A stretch of DNA of 26,751 bases from Rhodobiaceae bacterium UBA7804 (GTDB lineage Bacteria; Pseudomonadota; Alphaproteobacteria; Parvibaculales; Parvibaculaceae): positions 1 to 26,751 of the forward strand of contig DLCG01000015.1 in the NCBI GenBank assembly GCA_002480495.1. The letters are read 5' to 3'. Below the pieces are notes generated by a model. That model saw only the letters and a list, made by a program, of their open reading frames with translations. It searched no databases and was not told the DNA's origin. Both the position numbers and the translations under genes were made by a program. Of the stretch, positions 22,054 through 26,751 are shown piece after piece (positions within the stretch are counted from its first letter, which is position 1; each line of letters starts with the position of its first letter).

Positions 22054-22734
22054 TTAAATCTCCGTTTCCGGATATTTTGCCGAGACGACCTGCGAATAGC
22101 GGATCTGGGCGCCGTTCACCGTAAGAAGCGGATCGGTGGTGCTGAGGTCGATCTCCGTCACGATGCCCTGTGTACGTGTATCCACCGCTACCGGCTCGCC
22201 CTCCGCATCGTTGGCGGTCACCTTCAGGAAATAGGTGCCATCGGGCAGATCGTTGCCGTTGCTGTCCTTGCCGTCCCAGGCGAACTGATTGCTGCCCTTC
22301 GAGGCATCAAGCTTCTTCGTGAAGACCGCCGCACCATCCGAATTGATCACCTGAAGCGTTGTGTCGGGTGCGTCCTCGGCGAGAGTGAAGGTCCAGTTTG
22401 CCTCTCCATCGGCGAGAAGGGCACCGGTTCCGGAGCCGGTCACTTCCTGACCGAGAAGGGAAACGGCCATGCTCGAGTTCTGGATCAATGTAGCGGTGAT
22501 CAGGGTCTCGAGATTCTTGTTCGTCTGGATCGACTGCTCGACCCCCGACATCTGAACCAGTTGCTGAGTGAACTGGTCGGAGTTCATCGGGTTAGTCGGG
22601 TCCTGATGCTGAAGCTGCGTCGTCAGCAGCGTCAGAAAGGTATCGAAGTTGCCGGTCAACGCAGCGGATGCAGATGACGACTTGGTGCCATTGGCCGCGG
22701 CCTGAACTGCGGCCGATGCGGAAGCGATATCCAT
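22054..22734 (-). CDS. flgD: Flagellar hook-capping protein FlgD
   Basis: Scaffold at the tip of the growing hook. N-terminal block NFDTFLTLLTTQLQHQDPTNPMNSDQFTQQLVQMSGVEQSIQTNKNLETL (29-77) is the invariant FlgD signature; the C-terminal half (LLGQEVTGSGTGALLADGEANWTFTLAEDAPDTTLQVINSDGAAVFTKKLDASKGSNQFAWDGKDSNGNDLPDGTYFLKVTANDAEG) is the FLIG-like/Fn3 module including the usual FxWDGKDxxGxxLPDGxY. 226 residues, normal length. It follows fliK by 20 bp and is presumably co-transcribed with it; AAAGG precedes the ATG. Confidence 0.96.
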   Translation of the reverse strand: MDIASASAAVQAAANGTKSSSASAALTGNFDTFLTLLTTQLQHQDPTNPMNSDQFTQQLVQMSGVEQSIQTNKNLETLITATLIQNSSMAVSLLGQEVTGSGTGALLADGEANWTFTLAEDAPDTTLQVINSDGAAVFTKKLDASKGSNQFAWDGKDSNGNDLPDGTYFLKVTANDAEGEPVAVDTRTQGIVTEIDLSTTDPLLTVNGAQIRYSQVVSAKYPETEI

Positions 22735-22754
22735 GATGCACGTACCTTTCTGCG

Positions 22755-24281
22755 TCAGACGCGGATATCGACGCCGCCATTTGCGGCCAGATTCACGTTG
22801 TAGATGGGAGCAGGTGGCGTCTCGCCATCAATCTCGTCGGCTGAAGCGCCTGAACCGCCGCCTCCACTCGCGAAGTCGCGCGCGCCGCTTTCACCGCTCT
22901 GGTCGCGCAAGCTGAAATTGAGGCTGTCATTGTCGGCCTGAAGTCCGGCGTTGTTCAGCGCTTGCTGTAACGCACGGGCGTCTCGCTGCAACAGGTCCAG
23001 TGTTTCCGGACGGTCCACCGTCATATGGGCAACGACATGACCGTCCTTGCGGACCTCCATGCGCACATCGATGCGTCCCAACTCGGGCGGATCGAGGCGA
23101 ATGTCGAACCGGTTGGTACCTTTCTGAAGATTGCGAGCCATCTGAAGCGCAATCGTGTTTGCAGGTAACTGCGTCGGCTGCGTCTGCCCCGGAAGGGTGC
23201 CGACGCGAATAGTTGCCGTGTTGCCGCCGTTTGCTGCCTGCTGCACGGAAGAGATGGCAATGTCACCATTCGCGGCTGATGCCGTGGCGATGCCAGAAGT
23301 GGCACCCGGTTGTGCGGGCTGTGGCGCGGCGGATGTATTGCGCCCTGGCTGCTGTTGTGTGTTGGGGGCGGTAGCGATATTCGGCTGAGCGGATGCCTGC
23401 TTGCCTCCGGACTTCTTCTCCGCGAGTTTTTCAGCGGCCTCCTGGCCGAGACCCTTTTCCGTCTTTGGAGAATTGATCTGCTGCTCCTCAATGCCAGCGG
23501 CCGCGAGCTCATCGGCCGCGGCGCCCGCCGAGGCCTGGGCCTGGGTGGGCAATTGTGCGGCGTTTCTCGCAGGGGTCTGTTTCTTCGCCTGAACTTCTTC
23601 ATTGCCCGCAGCGGCCTTCACCTCGTCGCCGTCAGGTGTTGCGGTTCCTGGCGTATGCTCCGGAGTGCGGATGTCGGCGGACGTTCCTGCAGGCTGCTGG
23701 GCGGCGTCGCCGGCCTGCTTCGCGGCAGAACCTGTATCGATGCCACTCTTTCCGGCGGTCTGCGTCATGGATGCGTCCGCCATCGCCTGGGCGGCTGCCA
23801 GTGGCTGAGCCGTTCCATCTTCCGGCGCGGTCTCGGCCGACTCTTTCTCAGCCCCCTTCGAATTGCTGTCTTCTGACGTTTCGGCGGTCTCGTCCGGCGC
23901 TGCTGCGTCGTGTTCGAGCGATGCACTATCCGCCGCAGCCTCTACGTCGGGGACTGTGGTTTCTTCGCTTCCTGCCTTTGGCGCGCCTGCCTCGGAACGG
24001 TCCGCCGACTTCGTCTTCTCCTCGTCGCGTTCCTCGCGGGCCGCTTTGCGTGTGGAAGGTTCGTCCTTGTGCCTTTCGGTACGCTCCGCCGCGGCGGAGC
24101 GCTGCTCTCGGCGATCAACGGGACGGTCATCGCGGCGTTCGCTCATCTGCTTGCTGTTTTCGGCCAGATGGCGTGCGAAATCATCGGCCGCATCTGTCAG
24201 CGGGGGGCGAACGGAACCTGGCTGGAAGAGCAATCCCTCGGAAGAGGAACTGCGCTGCGTGGACGGCGTAGAAAATTCCAT
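22755..24281 (-). CDS. fliK: Flagellar hook-length control protein FliK
   Basis: The 508-residue protein is the secreted molecular ruler and substrate-specificity switch. Residues 1-330 are low-complexity (Ala, Glu, Thr, Gln-rich; ERRDDRPVDRREQRSAAAERTERHKDEP and AGKSGIDTGSAAKQAGDAAQQPAGTS), typical of the ruler part. From about 360 it becomes the Flg_hook domain: LPANTIALQMARNLQKGTNRFDIRLDPPELGRIDVRMEVRKDGHVVAHMTVDRPETLDLLQRDARALQQALNNAGLQ (LDPPELG at 396). It is first in fliK-flgD, preceded by a sigma54-like promoter. The ribosome site is weak (GGGTGACC). Confidence 0.92.
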   Translation of the reverse strand: MEFSTPSTQRSSSSEGLLFQPGSVRPPLTDAADDFARHLAENSKQMSERRDDRPVDRREQRSAAAERTERHKDEPSTRKAAREERDEEKTKSADRSEAGAPKAGSEETTVPDVEAAADSASLEHDAAAPDETAETSEDSNSKGAEKESAETAPEDGTAQPLAAAQAMADASMTQTAGKSGIDTGSAAKQAGDAAQQPAGTSADIRTPEHTPGTATPDGDEVKAAAGNEEVQAKKQTPARNAAQLPTQAQASAGAAADELAAAGIEEQQINSPKTEKGLGQEAAEKLAEKKSGGKQASAQPNIATAPNTQQQPGRNTSAAPQPAQPGATSGIATASAANGDIAISSVQQAANGGNTATIRVGTLPGQTQPTQLPANTIALQMARNLQKGTNRFDIRLDPPELGRIDVRMEVRKDGHVVAHMTVDRPETLDLLQRDARALQQALNNAGLQADNDSLNFSLRDQSGESGARDFASGGGGSGASADEIDGETPPAPIYNVNLAANGGVDIRV

Positions 24282-24303
24282 AGGCGGTCACCCGGTCGAA
24301 AAA

Positions 24304-24336
24304 TGGCCTGCCACCTTGAAAGCAAGGGGCAGGCCA
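24304..24336 (-). terminator. Intrinsic-terminator-like hairpin just upstream of fliK
   Basis: TGGCCTGCC(24304-24312) pairs with GGCAGGCCA(24328-24336), and inner CCTTG(24314-24318) with CAAGG(24323-24327) around an AAAG tetraloop: a 14-bp stem with one bulged A. Reading leftward it is followed by TTTTTCG. It would stop leftward transcription entering fliK from the mnmA side. It overlaps the sigma54-like promoter. Confidence 0.6.
24321..24336 (-). promoter_or_regulatory. Sigma54-type promoter of fliK-flgD
   Basis: On the minus strand TGGCCTG-CCCC-TTGCT (24336-24321): a -24 GG and a -12 GC with exactly 10 bp between them, close to the TGGCACG-N4-TTGCW consensus. The start would fall near 24310, about 29 bp before the fliK ATG. 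flbD, encoding a sigma54 activator, is in the same window. Confidence 0.6.
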
Positions 24337-24342
24337 TACTCA

Positions 24343-24483
24343 TCAGCCGAAAAATGGTAATAATTTCATGGGCTTGATCTTGACGGCCGATGGCTCACAC
24401 TCGATATTCCGTGCCGATCCGGCAGTTTTTGCCGGGCAGCCGTCGCCTTCGGGCGGGCCCTTGCCGTGCGCGGCATGGCCCAT
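24343..24483 (-). CDS. Possible small ORF upstream of fliK (46 residues)
   Basis: A reading MGHAAHGKGPPEGDGCPAKT...ending MKLLPFFG, with GC-rich third positions in its first half and two cysteines. Its stop lies seven bases before the terminator-like hairpin, which would fit a short minus-strand transcript. There is no clear ribosome-binding site, the frame stays open into the mnmA coding region, and I know no homologous family. The reading also overlaps the dyad at 24417-24439. Treat as a candidate only. Confidence 0.2.
   Translation of the reverse strand: MGHAAHGKGPPEGDGCPAKTAGSARNIECEPSAVKIKPMKLLPFFG
24417..24439. promoter_or_regulatory. Dyad element, candidate FlbD enhancer for fliK
   Basis: CCGGCA(24419-24424)-GTTTT-TGCCGG(24430-24435). 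Over 20 bases (24420-24439) it matches the dyad at 21531-21550 near fliF at 18 positions. Its centre is about 115 bp upstream of the inferred fliK start, where sigma54 enhancers usually lie. FlbD as the binder is inferred. Confidence 0.5.
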
Positions 24484-24565
24484 ATTATGCGGCTCGGTAG
24501 CGGAGCCCTTCGAAACGGCTTTCGGACAGTCTTCAACGGAGCACCGGATTTTCCGGTCTGACGCA

Positions 24566-25789
24566 ATGCGTGAACCCTTCGACACAAGGACGGGTCTTAA
24601 CAGTCTCGATCTTCCGGGCCGGCCGGAGGAAACGCGCGTCGTTGTGGCCATGTCGGGTGGCGTCGACAGTTCCGTCACAGCCGCGCTTCTGAAGGAGCAG
24701 GGCTACGACGTTGTCGGCATTACCATGCAGCTTTACGATCATGGCGTTGCGGTTCAGAAGAAGGGCGCCTGCTGCGCCGGCCAGGACATTCACGATGCAC
24801 GGCGCGTCGCCGAGCAGATTGGTATCCCACATTACGTGCTCGACTATGAGGATCGTTTCCGGAAGGCGGTCATGGACGACTTCGCGGATTCCTATGCTGC
24901 GGGCGAAACACCCATTCCTTGCGTGAGGTGCAACGAGCGCGTGAAGTTTCGTGATCTTCTCGAAACCGCGCGAGATCTCGGTGCCGCCGCTCTCGCAACC
25001 GGTCATTATATCGCGAGCAGGCAGGGCGCGAACGGGCGGGAGATGCATCGTCCTCGAGACCTGGATCGAGACCAAAGCTATTTTCTCTTCACGACCACGC
25101 GTGAGCAGCTCGAGTTTCTGAGGTTTCCGCTGGGAGACCTGACGAAGCCCGAAGCACGGGCGCTTGCCACGCGGATGGGACTCGATGTTGTGGCGGAGAA
25201 GCCCGATAGTCAGGATATCTGCTTTGTCCCCACAGGCCGCTACACAACGATAGTGCAGAAGCTCAGGCCGGCTTCAGCGGAGCCGGGCGAGATCGTCCAT
25301 CTAGATGGACGTGTGTTGGGGCGGCATGACGGCATCATCAATTTTACCGTCGGCCAGCGCCGAGGCCTCGGCATCGGAGCAAGCGGGCCGGATAGCGAGC
25401 CCCTTTTTGTGGTGAAGCTCGAACCAGCGGCGCGGCGGGTGGTGGTTGGCCCCAAGGATGCCCTCGAGACTCATCGGCTCACTCTGCGCGACGTCAACTG
25501 GATCGGTGATGCGCCGCTTGAAAGCCTGCCTGAAGAAGGGATGCCGATTCTGGCCAAGGTTCGGTCAACGAGACCGCCGGTCAAGGCGTTGCTCAAGACT
25601 GACGAGGGCGGTGCTGTGGTCGAGCTTCTTGTAGGAGAGGGGGGCGTGGCCCCCGGGCAGGCCTGCGTATTCTATGAAGCGGGGCGCGGCGACAGGATTC
25701 TAGGCGGGGGGTGGATTGCCCGCGCGGAAAGCCGTTGGCGGCCGGCGCCGCCGTCCGATCGGGGTTTGCGTGCAGGTTCAGAGCGTTGA
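24566..25789 (+). CDS. mnmA: tRNA-specific 2-thiouridylase MnmA
   Basis: ATP-dependent enzyme that puts sulfur on U34 of tRNA-Lys, tRNA-Glu(UUC) and tRNA-Gln. In the 407-residue product the PP-loop VVVAMSGGVDSSV (25-37), the PCVRCNERVKF block (catalytic C122), GHYIA (146-150), DQSYFLFTTTREQLEFLRFPLGDLTKPE and DSQDICFVPTG (second catalytic C219) are all in place, followed by the C-terminal domain with FTVGQRRGLG. The frame is open to 24368, but the 66 residues before MREPFDTRTG look non-coding and contain the dyad element; hence the ATG at 24566, although its ribosome site is weak. It is divergent from fliK and followed by pmtA. Confidence 0.96.
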   Translation: MREPFDTRTGLNSLDLPGRPEETRVVVAMSGGVDSSVTAALLKEQGYDVVGITMQLYDHGVAVQKKGACCAGQDIHDARRVAEQIGIPHYVLDYEDRFRKAVMDDFADSYAAGETPIPCVRCNERVKFRDLLETARDLGAAALATGHYIASRQGANGREMHRPRDLDRDQSYFLFTTTREQLEFLRFPLGDLTKPEARALATRMGLDVVAEKPDSQDICFVPTGRYTTIVQKLRPASAEPGEIVHLDGRVLGRHDGIINFTVGQRRGLGIGASGPDSEPLFVVKLEPAARRVVVGPKDALETHRLTLRDVNWIGDAPLESLPEEGMPILAKVRSTRPPVKALLKTDEGGAVVELLVGEGGVAPGQACVFYEAGRGDRILGGGWIARAESRWRPAPPSDRGLRAGSER

Positions 25790-25850
25790 AACGCAATTTA
25801 GCCTCAATCGAGCTCGATATAGTGTTGCCGTGCGGAGGCGAAAGCCGCAC

Positions 25851-25876
25851 ATTTGCCGGGTACAATTTGCGGGGTA
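25851..25876 (+). repeat. 12-bp direct repeat in the pmtA leader
   Basis: ATTTGCCGGGTA (25851-25862) and ATTTGCGGGGTA (25865-25876), one mismatch, 14-bp period. The second copy contains the presumed pmtA ribosome-binding site. A short stem GTGCGG/CCGCAC (25830-25850) lies just before. Confidence 0.5.
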
Positions 25877-25883
25877 AGCGGTT

Positions 25884-26561
25884 TTGAACGGGATAGCCCG
25901 AATAGACGAACAATCCGTCATCAAAGCCTATGCGCGCTGGGCGCCCGTCTATGACTTCTCCTTCGGTCCCGTGGCCGATGCCGGTCGAAAGCGCGCTATC
26001 GAGATCATCAACAAGCGGCAGGGTTCGCTGCTTGAGGTGGGAGTAGGTACGGGTGTGGCGTTGCCGCGCTACCAACCGCATCTGACGGTGACCGGGATCG
26101 ACCTTTCTCCGGACATGCTTCGTATTGCCCGCCAACGTGTGCGGGAGAAGCGTCTCACGAACATTGCCGGTATCTATGAAATGGACGCATCCAACCTGAC
26201 TTTCGAGGATGCATCCTTTGACACCGTCGTCGCCATGTATGTGATGACCGTCGTGCCTGATCCCGTGAAAGTGCTGAACGAGCTGGAGCGTGTCTGCGCA
26301 CCGGGCGGTGAGGTGCTGATCGTCAACCACTTCGCTCAGGATCACGGAGTGAGGGGGTGGGTGGAAAGTTTCATGGCGCCGGCGGCCCGGGCCCTTGGCT
26401 GGCATCCCGATTTCCGGGTCGAGACCATCACCGACATCACCACGCTCGATCTGGTCGAAACGGTGAAGCTCAAGCCTTTCGGTCTGTTCACCATGCTCCG
26501 GTTCCGGAAGGCGGAGGCGAACGTCGAAGAAGTCCCGCAAGAAGCCGCTTCAGCGGTCTGA
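25884..26561 (+). CDS. pmtA: PmtA-type phosphatidylethanolamine N-methyltransferase
   Basis: Class I SAM-dependent methyltransferase, 225 residues: YARWAPVYDFSFGPVADAGRKRAIEIIN (16-43), SAM motif LLEVGVGTGVALPRY (49-63), GIDLSPDML (71-79), MDASNLTFEDASFDTVVAMYVMTVVPDP and LERVCAPGGEVLIVNHF. This pattern is that of Rhodobacter-type PmtA, which methylates phosphatidylethanolamine stepwise to phosphatidylcholine at the inner membrane. A related ubiquinone/menaquinone UbiE-like enzyme is the main alternative. The start is TTG at 25884: an in-frame TAA lies three codons before it and no ATG or GTG follows before the conserved part; GGGGTAAG upstream can serve as ribosome site. Confidence 0.83.
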   Translation: MNGIARIDEQSVIKAYARWAPVYDFSFGPVADAGRKRAIEIINKRQGSLLEVGVGTGVALPRYQPHLTVTGIDLSPDMLRIARQRVREKRLTNIAGIYEMDASNLTFEDASFDTVVAMYVMTVVPDPVKVLNELERVCAPGGEVLIVNHFAQDHGVRGWVESFMAPAARALGWHPDFRVETITDITTLDLVETVKLKPFGLFTMLRFRKAEANVEEVPQEAASAV

Positions 26562-26625
26562 AAGCTCGGAATCCTGCCGTTCGCGTTCAAATCGCGCCAG
26601 CTGACAGCTAAGCCGATCCTCTTGC

Positions 26626-26654
26626 TTGACAGGGCTTTATGCGCCCCCTTATAT
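26626..26654 (+). promoter_or_regulatory. Sigma70 promoter of tRNA-Met
   Basis: TTGACA (26626-26631), 17-bp spacer, TTATAT (26649-26654); a near-consensus housekeeping promoter about 58 bp upstream of the tRNA. Confidence 0.8.
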
Positions 26655-26711
26655 CCGGGTCTCTCCCGGTCGCCGGGGGACGCCAACCGCGTAAAAATCG
26701 TGGTCCCGAGT

Positions 26712-26751
26712 GGCGGAGTAGCTCAGTTGGTTAGAGCAGCGGAATCATAAT
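26712..26751 (+). tRNA. tRNA-Met (anticodon CAU), 5' part
   Basis: Acceptor 5' strand GGCGGAG, D arm TAGCTCAGTTGGTTAGAGCA and the anticodon loop with CAT at 26746-26748 preceded by GCGGAAT. This is the start of an elongator-type tRNA-Met; the gene is cut by the window edge, so the class (elongator, or an Ile2 with modified C34) cannot be confirmed. Confidence 0.85.

Noticed and set aside
24368..24565. N-terminal extension of mnmA
   Set aside because: Sixty-six residues without family similarity that would code through the dyad element; the ATG at 24566 gives normal length.

Overview
The window looks like chromosomal DNA of a flagellated alphaproteobacterium. The evidence is the combination of CtrA, ChpT and SciP (DUF1153), an FlbD-type flagellar activator, an EipA/DUF1134 protein, a DUF6476 protein beside RluD, and a PmtA-type phospholipid methyltransferase. 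The genes are GC-rich. A Hyphomicrobiales-like (perhaps Parvibaculum-like) source is a guess; genus cannot be fixed from the sequence alone. I see no insertion sequence, prophage or CRISPR array; this is core genome.

Layout. 1-606: 5' end of rluD (-) divergent from a DUF6476 membrane protein. 607-845: palindrome-rich spacer. 846-2296: an XRE/MmyB-type regulator divergent from a tautomerase. 2297-2945: a gene-free stretch that appears to encode, on the minus strand, a small RNA with two hairpins exposing CCUCCUCCC loops and a good sigma70-type promoter. 2946-3021: tRNA-Glu(CUC). 3051-5097: MAPEG protein, a coiled-coil membrane protein and EipA (all -). 5271-7953: ydbH-ynbE-ydbL envelope lipid-transport operon (+). 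8262-9074: cysQ (-). 9209-10660: chpT (+) convergent with ctrA (-). 11021-13333: fliI-fliJ and yajQ (+). 13343-21346: small membrane protein, then the operon fliF-fliG-fliH-fliN-flbD-flhA (transcribed leftward). 21645-24281: sciP, and fliK-flgD (leftward). 24566-26561: mnmA and pmtA (+). The window ends inside tRNA-Met(CAU).

How it fits together. ChpT relays phosphate to CtrA; CtrA would act at TTAA-type boxes seen between ctrA and fliI, upstream of fliF and upstream of sciP; SciP antagonises CtrA; the fliF operon encodes FlbD, a sigma54 activator with a degenerate receiver; and a GG-N10-GC promoter precedes fliK-flgD. The same 20-bp dyad element (18 of 20 identical) occurs at the fliF control region, where it and a weaker copy flank the CtrA box, and about 115 bp upstream of the inferred fliK start point. 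This is what an FlbD operator would be expected to look like. The window therefore seems to hold a nearly complete CtrA-SciP-FlbD flagellar cascade with its cis elements. The most novel-looking items are the anti-Shine-Dalgarno small RNA and the shared dyad.
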